Part shown: positions 16,803 to 25,469 of the stretch, one piece after another
Layout: every line of letters begins with the position of its first letter
Numbering within the stretch: position 1 is the stretch's first letter
Assembly: GCA_037481695.1 (NCBI GenBank)
Contig: JBBFLE010000002.1
Span: 266,661-330,660 of the forward strand
DNA length: 64,000 bases
Origin: a bacterium
GTDB taxonomy: Bacteria > Desulfobacterota > Desulfocorpusculales > Desulfocorpusculum
Direction of reading: 5' to 3'
Notes under the pieces: model-generated
What the model saw: the letters and a program-made list of their open reading frames with translations, nothing else
Databases searched by the model: none
Told to the model about the DNA's origin: nothing
Program-made: the position numbers and the translations under genes

Positions 16803-18218
16803 TCAGTATATCTTCCTCCTGCGGTTGGAGGGCAACACACCCAATTCGGTTCTGTACTTGGCCACCGTGCGGCGGGCTATGTGAATGCCTTGTTTGCCCA
16901 ATATTTCGACGATCTCCTGGTCGCTGAGAGGATTGTGGGGCTCCTCTTTCTGGATCAAGCGCTTGATTTGCTCTTTGACGCTTTGAGACGCTATTGCCTC
17001 GCCGTCGGACTTGGAAATGCTGCTGTTGAAGAAGAACTTCAATTCATAAAGACCTTGGGGGGTGTGCGCGTACTTGTTGGTCACGACCCTGGAAATAGTG
17101 GACTCGCTCAATCCTGTGTCCACTGCCACGTCCTTCAAGACCAGAGGGCGCAGATAATCTATTCCGCGGTCCAAGAACTCCCTCTGGAAACGCATGATGC
17201 TCTCGGTGACCTTGTAAATGGTCCTTTGGCGCTGATGGATGCTTCGGATGAGCCACAAGGCCGAACGCATCTTCTCCTGTATATAGGACCTGGCTTCCCT
17301 CGGCAAATCCTTGTTGGACAGGGAACGAACATAGAAGGGGCTCACCCTGAGCTTGGGAAGCCCGTCTTCGTTGAGCACTATCACATACTCCCCCTGAAAC
17401 TTGAACACAAAAACATCAGGAGTGATGTATTGAGCATCCTCCGTGGCATACAGGCGACCGGGCTTAGGCTCCAGCCCCCTAATCCAATCCACTGCCTGGG
17501 CGACCTCGGCCACCGTGGCCCTGAGCTTCTTGGCTATTTGAGGTATGCGGTTGTTCTCAAGATCCTTCAAGCATTCCATTATTATGCGTTCTGCCAGGGT
17601 GCCTTTCATCCCCATGTGACGCACCTGAATCAGAAGGCACTCACGCAGGTCCCTTGCGCCGATGCCTGGAGGGTCAAAATCCTGCACTCGAAGCAGAACC
17701 TCTTCCACCTCCTCAACAGTGGCCTGGCATTGGGAAGCCAGGCTCTCCAAATCGGTTTGCAAATAGCCGTCTGGGCTGAGGTTACCGATTATCTCAAGCC
17801 CTATCCTTCGAGCCTTGCCTTCCAGGTCGGACAAACGAAGCTGCCATATGAGGTAATCGGTGAGGCTATCAGGCCTGGAAAGAGTTTGCTCCAGGGAGGG
17901 TCTTTCATCCTCATCCTCATACTGGGGCAGCTCATGATATGGAACGGTCGGGTAATCCCATGGGATCTTCTCCAGGGAGAATTCTTTGGCTGTCTCCCTG
18001 GGGACCTTGAGCCCAGCAGTCTCACTTGAATGGGAGTCCCATTCCTCCTCTGGCAAGCCCACCATGTCTTCCAAAACAGGGTTTTCCCGCAGCTCTGTTT
18101 GGATGGCGTTGTTTAGCTCCAGCCTTGGCATCTGCAATATTTTCAATGCCTGCTGAAGCTGTGGTGTCATTATGAGCTGCTGAGTCAAGCGCAGCTGTTG
18201 TCTTATCTCCAAGGCCAT
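16803..18218 (-). CDS. rpoN: RNA polymerase sigma-54 factor RpoN
   Basis: 471 residues from the ATG at 18218, which opens with the region I glutamine-rich helix MALEIRQQLRLTQQLIMTP. Acidic region II (about 45-110) is followed by the core-binding domain and the helix-turn-helix VAVDTGLSESTISRVVTNKY. The C-terminal RpoN box ARRTVAKYR (about 448-456) recognises the -24 element. A longer in-frame start at 18284 lacks a good ribosome binding site and would add non-conserved residues. It directs transcription that needs AAA+ activators. No -24/-12 promoter was recognised with confidence in this window. Confidence 0.96.
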   Translation of the reverse strand: MALEIRQQLRLTQQLIMTPQLQQALKILQMPRLELNNAIQTELRENPVLEDMVGLPEEEWDSHSSETAGLKVPRETAKEFSLEKIPWDYPTVPYHELPQYEDEDERPSLEQTLSRPDSLTDYLIWQLRLSDLEGKARRIGLEIIGNLSPDGYLQTDLESLASQCQATVEEVEEVLLRVQDFDPPGIGARDLRECLLIQVRHMGMKGTLAERIIMECLKDLENNRIPQIAKKLRATVAEVAQAVDWIRGLEPKPGRLYATEDAQYITPDVFVFKFQGEYVIVLNEDGLPKLRVSPFYVRSLSNKDLPREARSYIQEKMRSALWLIRSIHQRQRTIYKVTESIMRFQREFLDRGIDYLRPLVLKDVAVDTGLSESTISRVVTNKYAHTPQGLYELKFFFNSSISKSDGEAIASQSVKEQIKRLIQKEEPHNPLSDQEIVEILGKQGIHIARRTVAKYRTELGVLPSNRRRKIY

Positions 18219-18386
18219 TGAGGGATGCCACCCCCAAACTCTTACATTTATTAACCAACCCGCAAGATCTTGATTATAGCACAAGCCCGGGGGCCCACAA
18301 GGGTGGGGCTGCCTCCACAGGACCAGACCCCATTGATCAGTGAAACCGATTCATCGGAGGAACCCCCAGGACCTCACAGGGTCCTC

Positions 18387-18845
18387 TCAACAGAACTCTT
18401 TGAGCAGAGGCACCTCATCACACTCGGGAAATTTCACACAATGGATGCAGTCGGCCCATACTTTCTGGGGCAGCTGGGCCTTTTCCACCCTCTTGAAACC
18501 CATTTTCTCGAAATAAGCAGGCACGTAGGTAAGCACAAAGATTCGGCACACCCCCAAACCAAGGCCTTCCTCAATGGAAGCCTGGGCCAGCCTCCGACCT
18601 ATGCCCTTACCCCTCCAACTTTCCACAACGCAAAACGAACGAAGCTCTGCCAGATCCTCCCACACCACGTGTAGGGCGCATACCCCCAGCAGAGAATCCT
18701 GTTCCTCCCAAACGTAGAACTCCCGAATGTGGGCATATATGTCCCACAGGGGCCTGGGTAAAAGCAAACCCTGTGCAGCATATGTTTCCAATAGCCGGTG
18801 AATTTCCCTGGCATCTTTGACCGTAGCTTTTCGAAGCTCTCCCAT
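18387..18845 (-). CDS. GNAT acetyltransferase, short N-acetylglutamate synthase-like
   Basis: 152 residues: a single GNAT domain with the acetyl-CoA loop SWRGKGIGRRLAQASIEEG. The C-terminal block KMGFKRVEKAQLPQKVW...FPECDEVPLL is the one I associate with the short ArgA-type enzymes that lack the amino-acid-kinase domain (deltaproteobacterial NAGS). Such enzymes make N-acetylglutamate for arginine synthesis. The ATG directly follows the recN stop (TGA-ATG), so coupling is likely. Without an arginine gene beside it the substrate is an inference; a generic N-acetyltransferase is the fallback. Confidence 0.82.
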   Translation of the reverse strand: MGELRKATVKDAREIHRLLETYAAQGLLLPRPLWDIYAHIREFYVWEEQDSLLGVCALHVVWEDLAELRSFCVVESWRGKGIGRRLAQASIEEGLGLGVCRIFVLTYVPAYFEKMGFKRVEKAQLPQKVWADCIHCVKFPECDEVPLLKEFC

Positions 18846-20552
18846 TCAGTTACCTGCCTTTTCCAGAAGCTCCCTTGCGTGAGCCCTTGCCTTTGGACTT
18901 ATCAGCTTCCCCCCCAACATCCTGGAAAGCTCCTCCACCCTGCCCTCTCTGTCCAGAGGCGATACGGAAGTGATGGTCCTGTCCCCCTTTATGTACTTGC
19001 TGACCTGGAAATGATGCTGGGCAAAACATGCCACCTGGGGAAGATGAGTGACACATAAGACCTGATGTGATCTTCCTATAAATGCCAGTTTTTCCCCCAA
19101 GGCATGGGCCACTGCCCCCCCGATTCCCGCATCTATCTCATCCAATATCAAGGTAGGCACCCTTTCGGCCTCTGCCAAGACTTTTTTCATGGCCAGCATG
19201 ATTCTGGAGAGTTCCCCGCCAGAGGCTATTTTCCACAAAGCTCTGGGAGGCTCCCCCACATTCATGGAAAGCCTGAACTCCACCTTGTCCATTCCTCTTG
19301 GACCAGCATACAGACCTTCCTCTCCCAAATAGACCCCCTCTTCAAGCTGGCTCACCAAGACTTCAAAGACCGGTCTGTCAGCTCCAAGATCTTGCAGTTC
19401 TCTTTGCACACCCAGGGCCAAGCGCTGGCCTGCCTCCTGCCTTGCCTGGCTTAAGCTCTTCCCCATATGACAAAGTTTAAGTTCCAAATCCTTCATCTCT
19501 GATCTGAGTCGTGCCAGAGTTTCCTCCCCCAGATCCCCTTTTCTGAGTCTCTCTTCCAAATCCTTTTCCAGATCCAATAGTTCCTCAACATCAGCCCGGT
19601 ATTTCCTGCGCAACCTCTGGATTTCCTCCAAACGTTCTTCCACCTGAGTCAACCTGCCCTGGTCGCATTGAATCCTTCGGGCCTTATCCCTGATTCCACT
19701 TACAGCTTCTTCCAGCTGAACCTCAGCGGTCTTGAGCTCTTTTACTATATCCTCCAGGAACGGAGCCATGCCCACCAGCTGTTGCAGCTCCCTGATGGCC
19801 ATCTGCACGCGCTCCAGAGCAGAACCCCTTTCTCCGTACAGTCCCTCTTCGGCCCTTCCCAAGGCTTTCTGAACTCTCTCGGCATTGAGAAGAAAATTTT
19901 TTTCCTGCTCGAGGCTCTGCGCCTCGCCGGGGATCAGTTTTGCTTGTCTTATCTCCTGGAGCTGGAACTCCCAAAGCTCTCTTTTGCTTTGGGCCTCTCT
20001 TAGCTGGTTCTCTGCCTCCGAAATCCTCTTACCCAGGGCGATCCAATGGTTCCAGAGATCTTCCCAGCTTGCCCTGAGCCCCATGAGCCTGCCATGTTCG
20101 TCCAACAGATCCAAATGTCTTTCAGGCTGGAGTAGACCCTGGTGCTCGTGCTGTCCGTAAATGTTCACCATGTCTCTCAAAAGCTCTCCTAGAAGAGGCA
20201 ATGTGCAAATCTGTCCATTGATGTAAGCCCGGCTTCGGCCCGATCTCATCAAGGTACGCCGGACCACTATCCCGTCTTGTACTTCAAATCCTTTCTGCCT
20301 CAATCGATTCACAGCCTTGGAATCCCCCCAAAGCCGGAAAAACCCCTCCACAGAAGCCTCTTCAGAGCCCTGTCTGATCATCTCTACCCCTGCCTTTGCG
20401 CCCAGCAGGAGTTGTATGGCCCCTATGAGAATGGATTTCCCGGCCCCAGTCTCTCCCGTAAGTACGTTCAACCCTGGCCCGAATTCCACCACCAAGTCAT
20501 CTATGATGGCCAGGTTTCTTATGTGCAAAGACTCTAGCACGGCCCACACCAT
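18846..20552 (-). CDS. recN: DNA repair protein RecN
   Basis: 568 residues, an SMC-like ATPase for double-strand break repair. The start LESLHIRNLAIIDDLVVEF and Walker A LTGETGAGKSILIGAI (about 33-48) lead into RecN-specific NIYGQHEHQGLLQPE. A long coiled coil spans about 160-360. The ABC signature region IASGGELSRIMLAMK and Walker B TLILDEIDAGIGG follow, then HLPQVACFAQHHFQV. Length matches the family (about 555-570). The ATG at 20552 has a weak ribosome binding site; a GTG four codons later is an alternative. No LexA-type box was recognised upstream. Confidence 0.96.
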   Translation of the reverse strand: MVWAVLESLHIRNLAIIDDLVVEFGPGLNVLTGETGAGKSILIGAIQLLLGAKAGVEMIRQGSEEASVEGFFRLWGDSKAVNRLRQKGFEVQDGIVVRRTLMRSGRSRAYINGQICTLPLLGELLRDMVNIYGQHEHQGLLQPERHLDLLDEHGRLMGLRASWEDLWNHWIALGKRISEAENQLREAQSKRELWEFQLQEIRQAKLIPGEAQSLEQEKNFLLNAERVQKALGRAEEGLYGERGSALERVQMAIRELQQLVGMAPFLEDIVKELKTAEVQLEEAVSGIRDKARRIQCDQGRLTQVEERLEEIQRLRRKYRADVEELLDLEKDLEERLRKGDLGEETLARLRSEMKDLELKLCHMGKSLSQARQEAGQRLALGVQRELQDLGADRPVFEVLVSQLEEGVYLGEEGLYAGPRGMDKVEFRLSMNVGEPPRALWKIASGGELSRIMLAMKKVLAEAERVPTLILDEIDAGIGGAVAHALGEKLAFIGRSHQVLCVTHLPQVACFAQHHFQVSKYIKGDRTITSVSPLDREGRVEELSRMLGGKLISPKARAHARELLEKAGN

Positions 20553-21009
20553 TTTGGGGCTGGTAATTATCTGGGATTCTTCTGAGAACCCCTAGATCCA
20601 GCCCATATTGACCAAAGAGACTGCTTCATGCTGAGTATTTCGCAAATCTCTCGGATCCATACTGCCCATCTCGAAAACAGGCCAGCTTCCCCTTGCCATG
20701 TCAAGAAGCTTTTGGCCTGAGTCCCCAGCATTCTTGCCTCTGTTTGGAGGACAAGGCCAACCATACCACGAACATAATTTCCACCAAGAAGTGATGGTAC
20801 CGCATGGTATCGCAAAAATACCTTTGACTGAACATATCTTTCTCCAAGAACAGATTCCTTTTTTCAAGAGAGGCTCCCCATGATCACCCCTTCAGGCAAG
20901 CCTTGGGCTTACCCGAGAATTGAGTTTATGTTCATGGTAAGAGTATGGGTTCAGGAGGCCTTCTTTCAAAGCCCCAGGCACCCTAGGCTTGCGAGCTAGG
21001 GTCTTTCCC
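20553..21009. other. Intergenic region between nadK and recN
   Basis: 457 bases between nadK (stop at 21010) and recN on the same strand. Open frames here are short and low-complexity with no protein-like pattern. It presumably carries the recN promoter, but I see no SOS box (no CTGT-N8-ACAG or GAAC-N4-GTTC) and no clear terminator. Confidence 0.4.
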
Positions 21010-21873
21010 TCATCTCTCTCCCCAGCGCAACTTGCTTCTGAGCACTTCATAGAAGCTACGATGGGGCGATTTTATAAGGGACAATCTATGCGGGCTGGTA
21101 CGAACTTCCAGAACGTCCCCCTCTACAACCCTGTAACCCACCTGGCCGTCAAAGGTCAGGTATACCTCTGCTCCGTGAACGGATCCAAGGAAAACCCTGA
21201 TGGTTCGATCCTCCGGCAGGATGATGGGGCGATTGGTGAGAGTATGGGGACAGATGGGGGTCAGTATGATACAGCCGAGGGCCGGATGCACTATGGGGCC
21301 TCCTGCGGAAAGATTGTAGGCTGTTGATCCTGCTGGGCTGCTTATTATTAGGCCGTCTGCTTTAAAAGTAGTCAGATAATTCTCATCGATGTAAGTCTCC
21401 AAATCTATGATCCGCGCCAGTACTCCTTTGTTTACCACCACATCGTTTAGGACCCTCTGGCATGCAACCTTTTTCCCTTCCCGCCACACCTCTGCCTCCA
21501 GGAGGCTTCTTTGGGTGATAGTTGTCTGCCCTTCCAGCACCCTCTCCAACACTTGGAACATCTCCTCCAAGGCCACTTCTGTCAGGAAACCGAGTCCCCC
21601 AGCATTAACCCCCAAGAGGGGCACCTGGCTCCCGGCCAAAAGACGTGCCGCACTCAGCAGAGTGCCATCACCCCCCAATACCACCAGCAAGTCCACCTTC
21701 AAAGGAAGCTCTTCCCTGGGGCATCCCACCAGTAGGCCCGAGCAAACCGCCAGATCCTCTTCCACCAGACACTCCACTTTCCTGGCTCTAAGCCACTCCA
21801 CCAGTTGTTCAGCCGTGCGAACCACCAGATCAATACGTTTTTTCCCCACCACACCAACGGTTCGGACTTCCAC
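21010..21873 (-). CDS. nadK: NAD kinase
   Basis: 287 residues. The ATP/NAD motif GGDGT is at 67-71 inside LLVVLGGDGTLLSAARLL. Further family signatures are LLGVNAGGLGFLTEV, the NAD-binding RSLLEAEVWREGKK strand region and SPAGSTAYNLSAGGPIVHP. It phosphorylates NAD to NADP. The start is GTG at 21873, preceded by the good ribosome binding site GGGAGGAGCAAAA. It is transcribed away from the large transporter fusion gene and reads towards recN. Length is normal. Confidence 0.95.
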   Translation of the reverse strand: MEVRTVGVVGKKRIDLVVRTAEQLVEWLRARKVECLVEEDLAVCSGLLVGCPREELPLKVDLLVVLGGDGTLLSAARLLAGSQVPLLGVNAGGLGFLTEVALEEMFQVLERVLEGQTTITQRSLLEAEVWREGKKVACQRVLNDVVVNKGVLARIIDLETYIDENYLTTFKADGLIISSPAGSTAYNLSAGGPIVHPALGCIILTPICPHTLTNRPIILPEDRTIRVFLGSVHGAEVYLTFDGQVGYRVVEGDVLEVRTSPHRLSLIKSPHRSFYEVLRSKLRWGER

Positions 21874-21966
21874 TTTTGCTCCTCCCTCAAAACCGGTCTA
21901 TGTCTTACCACAAGGCTCCGGGGGGTGTCAAAGTCCGCTTGACCCAACCGGTCATAGGAGATCAAA

Positions 21967-22029
21967 ATGAGCAACATCTCGACGCTGTGCGAACACAATC
22001 TTGCCAATCCCTTTGGGCGGTCTTCATAG
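21967..22029 (+). other. 20-codon mini-ORF with a strong ribosome binding site upstream of the transporter fusion
   Basis: ATG at 21967 has AGGAGATCAAA directly upstream, the best ribosome binding site in this leader, yet it opens a frame of only 20 codons ending in TAG at 22029. It is out of frame with the transporter fusion that starts about 17 bases later. It could be a leader peptide coupling translation, or a chance site. There is no evidence of expression. Confidence 0.3.
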
Positions 22030-22046
22030 TTGCGGGAGTTGTTGAA

Positions 22047-25000
22047 GTGGCCTCTTTGCTTCAGAGGGTCTTTCGGGTCTATCCAGAAGAATGGCGCCTT
22101 TTGGTATGGGTGACCCTCATCCAACTGGCCATGAGGGTCAGCTCCGTACTGGTGAACAACTACTCCCAGACCGCTTTTCTAAAAAGATTCGGGGTGGAGC
22201 ACCTCCCCACCGTGTTTCTCGTAGAGTCCATCTTAACCTTCCTGGTAATCAATGCGGTGGGGGTTCTCATGGGGAAATACAGAACCCTTCCCGTTTTCAC
22301 TGGTCTACTTATTTTCTTCGGTCTGTGTGTGGCAGCCATCCGCCTGATGATCCCCCTGGACATTCCTCTTATCTATCCCATCCTTTTCATTCTCAAGAGC
22401 CAGGCCATCGGGACCCTGCCCATACTTTACTGGGACATCTTAAACGACATGTTCACCACTAGGCAGTCCAAGCGGCTTTTCACCCTCATCACAGCAGGAG
22501 GAATCCTGGGCACCACTTTGGGGAGCGTTTTTACAGGGAATGTGGCTCGATGGCTGGGGGTGGACAATGTGCTCTGGGTGTTTGTGGTTGGCACTTTCCT
22601 GGCTGCTGCTTTGAACCAGGGTACCGAGAGGGTGCTCGGAACTCCCCTGGAACCTCGCACTGACAGACGCCGCAAGAAGAAAAAGCCCAAGTTCTCTGAA
22701 ACCATTGCAGAAGCCCGTGTATTTTGGAAGCAATCGCCTTTCTTGCGTTACATGGTTCTTCTGGTGGCAATACCCAACATGGTTCTCCCGATACTTACCT
22801 ACCAATTCAATGTAGTTGTGGACATCACCTACGGCACAGAACAGGACACGCTTCACTTTTTGGGGCTGTTTCGAGGTATCTCCAATGCATTCATTTTCGC
22901 CTCTCTTCTTTTCTCAGGCAGGCTTCTGAGTCGCTGGGGAGTCCCCAACAGTCTTCTTTTACATCCCATCAATTATCTGCTGGCATTTGTTGCCTTGATG
23001 TTTCGCTTTGACATCCTGGCAGCCATGTACGCCCGGTTCAGCACAGAGGTTCTCAAGACAGCCCTTAACAATCCCGCCAGAGCCATACTTTACAACTTTT
23101 TTCCCCCTCATACGCGGGCCATGGTCAGGGTGTTCCTGCGAGGCACCGTGGTGCGCTGCTCTGATCTGGCTGGCTCTGGGCTGCTCATAGCCATCAAGGG
23201 CGTTGTGTTACCACAATTCTTATCCCTGGTGGCAGCGCCCCTTGTGGGCATCTGGATATTAACCAGCTTCCTGATCCGCCGAAATTACCCAAGCATGCTA
23301 GTCAAAGTGCTGCTGGAGAGGCAAATAGACTGGGAGCGCTTGGAGCAGATAGATCTAAAAGCGGTGCGACAGGACACCAGAAGCGTGGAGGCCCTGAGGG
23401 AGGGGCTCAAGGATCCCAGGGAAGAGGTGACACTGCTTTGTGCCGAGCTATTGTGCTTGGTGAAGCCGCCTGGATGGGCCCGCTGGGTGGTGGAGGCCTT
23501 ACCTGGAAGGTCCCCAGCTCTCCAGGAAAAGCTCTTGGCAAGCCTGCCCAAGGATGAGAGCACCCTGGAGGTGATCTCCCTTATGGAAAACATGCTGGCT
23601 CGCTCGGATTCCCAACTTTTGGGCGCTCTGTTGGAAGCTATTGCCCGTCTGGCCCCTGATTCCTCTTACCCCATCTTCAAACAATATCTGAACCACAGTG
23701 ATCCTGTGGTCAGGATACAGGCCATGGCCGGGATCCTGGCAGGGAGGAGTCAGGAAGGGATTTCAGAGTGCCGCCGGCTCATGAGGGAGCTCTTGGACTC
23801 AGGGCAGGGCCCCAAGATCAAGATGGCCCTGGAGGTCTTGGCCAGGAGTGCTGATCCAAGCTTCTCCCAAGAGGTTCACGGGTGGGCAAGTTCTGAGGAT
23901 CCAGAGTTTCGCAGCCTGGCCTTAAGAGCTTTGGCCCGCAGTTGTGATCCCGAGCTGTTGGAATTGGCCAGCCAGGCCATGAAACACCCCAATGAAACAG
24001 TAAGAAGAGCTGCAGCGGAAATGATGGCTTCCTGCGGTGAAAAAGTACCTGTGGCCACCTGGATATCCTTGATGGGAGATGAAGACCCGCAGGTGCGAAG
24101 CATGGCGCGACAAGCTGTGAGGGGAAGAGCTGATGCGGCTCGGGAGTTGATAATCGCCTTGGCTTCCCCATCCAGGAGGGTGCGGCAGGAGGCCCTAGTG
24201 CTCTTGGATGAAATGGAAGCCAAGCCTGTAGAGGTTTCCCAGTTTGTAAAGGAACAGATCCAAAGGGCCTACACTTTGATAGCAGCGGCCTTGTGGGTTA
24301 GAGCCTCAGGAGGGGGACTCTCTGCGGATTTATTGAGCCAACATCTTTTGGAGACAAGCCGTTCTGTACAGGAGACCGTCTTGAGGGTCATAAGTGTTCA
24401 AGGAGGGGGCGAGGGCATGCATGTGCTTCTCAGGGCCCTGGGCTCCACAGAACGCAGGGAGGTGGAAGATGCACTGGAGGCTCTGGAGAGCTTTCTTAAC
24501 CCTGGAGTTAGAAAACTGCTGATACCCCTCCTGGAAAACATACCCCTCGAAGAGAAACTTTCCTTGGCCCGAAAGCGTTTGAGGATTCCTGATCCTAAGC
24601 GGATCTCTGAGCAGGAACTGGCCTCTCTTCTCCAGGCCGAGGAGGACCCGGTCACCCGGGCCCTGGCCGTTTACTTCTTTGGGGAGATGAAAGACCAGCC
24701 CATGGATAGAGACACGCTTCAGGCCTTTTTCCCGGAAAGCGATCCCATGGTGCGTGAGGCTTACCAGAGCCTGAGTAAGGCTGAGTCGCCATCCAAGGCC
24801 CTGGGAGGGGAAGGGGGGTCTCTCAGCCTCATGGAAAAAGCCGACTACACGCGAAAGGTGCCCATTTTCTCCTCTTTGTTGGTTAGGGATCTCTTTGCAG
24901 TTGCAGGGATAATGGTGGAATACTCTTGCAGGCCTGGGGAGGCGGTGGTAAGTGAGGGGGAGCCTGGTGAGGCCCTTTTCCTGGTGGTAAGAGGCGAATT

Positions 25001-25274
25001 TAAGGTTCTCAAATCCATGGGAGAGGGCGAGCCTTTGCCCATAGCCAAGATAGGCCCCAGGGACTTCTTCGGAGAAATGGCTCTGTTTGATCACGGGCCC
25101 AGATCCGCCACCGTGAGGGCTGATTCCAGAGATGGGCTTTTGCTCAGGCTGGAGGGAAATGCCTTTCATAGGCTCATGGCAGAGCATCCTGGAATTCCCA
25201 TTGCCATATGCGCGGAGCTGAGCAGGCGCATGAGGGCACTTCATCAAAAGCTAAGCTACAGTGAAACCCATTAG
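22047..25274 (+). CDS. Nucleotide transporter (NTT/MFS)-like membrane protein fused to HEAT repeats and a cyclic-nucleotide-binding domain
   Basis: 1075 residues from the GTG at 22047, chosen because GGGAG lies 8 bases upstream and because the product then starts LLQRVFRVYPEEWR, a pattern I associate with the ATP/ADP-antiporter-like family. Longer in-frame starts (TTG 21876, ATG 21900) lack ribosome binding sites. Residues 1-420 hold about 11-12 membrane helices with the NTT-like segments ILYWDILNDMFTTRQSKR and LITAGGILGTTLGSVFTG. Residues 440-930 are alpha-helical HEAT-like repeats. Residues 950-1070 are a cNMP-binding domain whose phosphate cassette FGEMALFDHGPRSATV retains the Glu and Arg that hold the nucleotide. 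No DNA-binding helix follows. This suggests a transporter gated or sensed through a soluble cNMP arm. The transported substrate is unknown. Confidence 0.82.
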   Translation: MASLLQRVFRVYPEEWRLLVWVTLIQLAMRVSSVLVNNYSQTAFLKRFGVEHLPTVFLVESILTFLVINAVGVLMGKYRTLPVFTGLLIFFGLCVAAIRLMIPLDIPLIYPILFILKSQAIGTLPILYWDILNDMFTTRQSKRLFTLITAGGILGTTLGSVFTGNVARWLGVDNVLWVFVVGTFLAAALNQGTERVLGTPLEPRTDRRRKKKKPKFSETIAEARVFWKQSPFLRYMVLLVAIPNMVLPILTYQFNVVVDITYGTEQDTLHFLGLFRGISNAFIFASLLFSGRLLSRWGVPNSLLLHPINYLLAFVALMFRFDILAAMYARFSTEVLKTALNNPARAILYNFFPPHTRAMVRVFLRGTVVRCSDLAGSGLLIAIKGVVLPQFLSLVAAPLVGIWILTSFLIRRNYPSMLVKVLLERQIDWERLEQIDLKAVRQDTRSVEALREGLKDPREEVTLLCAELLCLVKPPGWARWVVEALPGRSPALQEKLLASLPKDESTLEVISLMENMLARSDSQLLGALLEAIARLAPDSSYPIFKQYLNHSDPVVRIQAMAGILAGRSQEGISECRRLMRELLDSGQGPKIKMALEVLARSADPSFSQEVHGWASSEDPEFRSLALRALARSCDPELLELASQAMKHPNETVRRAAAEMMASCGEKVPVATWISLMGDEDPQVRSMARQAVRGRADAARELIIALASPSRRVRQEALVLLDEMEAKPVEVSQFVKEQIQRAYTLIAAALWVRASGGGLSADLLSQHLLETSRSVQETVLRVISVQGGGEGMHVLLRALGSTERREVEDALEALESFLNPGVRKLLIPLLENIPLEEKLSLARKRLRIPDPKRISEQELASLLQAEEDPVTRALAVYFFGEMKDQPMDRDTLQAFFPESDPMVREAYQSLSKAESPSKALGGEGGSLSLMEKADYTRKVPIFSSLLVRDLFAVAGIMVEYSCRPGEAVVSEGEPGEALFLVVRGEFKVLKSMGEGEPLPIAKIGPRDFFGEMALFDHGPRSATVRADSRDGLLLRLEGNAFHRLMAEHPGIPIAICAELSRRMRALHQKLSYSETH

Positions 25275-25275
25275 T

Positions 25276-25311
25276 CCGCATTGGCCCCTTCACAAGCAGT
25301 GGAAAATGCGG
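25276..25311 (+). terminator. Possible stem-loop after the transporter fusion gene
   Basis: CCGCATT (25276-25282) and AATGCGG (25305-25311) are exact inverted repeats with a 22-base loop, starting 2 bases after the stop codon. No T-run follows, so termination is only a possibility. Confidence 0.25.
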
Positions 25312-25422
25312 GTTAGACTGATGATATCTTCTCGTTAGTGGATTTTTGCTCCAAGGAAGCCTGATTCTCCCGATCTGGTCCTTTCCCGCTGTGGGCTGAA
25401 AATAAGGAAAATGTATTGGGGC

Positions 25423-25441
25423 TTGGGGGCATGATGCCCAA
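25423..25441. terminator. GC hairpin between convergent genes
   Basis: The sequence reads TTGGGGGCATGATGCCCAA; the core GGGCAT-G-ATGCCC is a perfect palindrome with flanking TTGG/CCAA. It lies between the converging transporter fusion (plus) and SUMF1-like gene (minus) and resembles the hairpins at 4893 and 10020. Confidence 0.35.
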
Positions 25442-25469
25442 CCTCACCCATCCTGGGAAACAATCTTTT

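Noticed and set aside
18219-18284. Longer N-terminus for RpoN
   Set aside because: Sigma-54 proteins begin with the glutamine-rich helix that starts exactly at the 18218 ATG.
20553-21009. Small protein frames between nadK and recN
   Set aside because: Frames have no ribosome binding site, are rich in Trp/Ser/Gly without pattern, and do not resemble real proteins.
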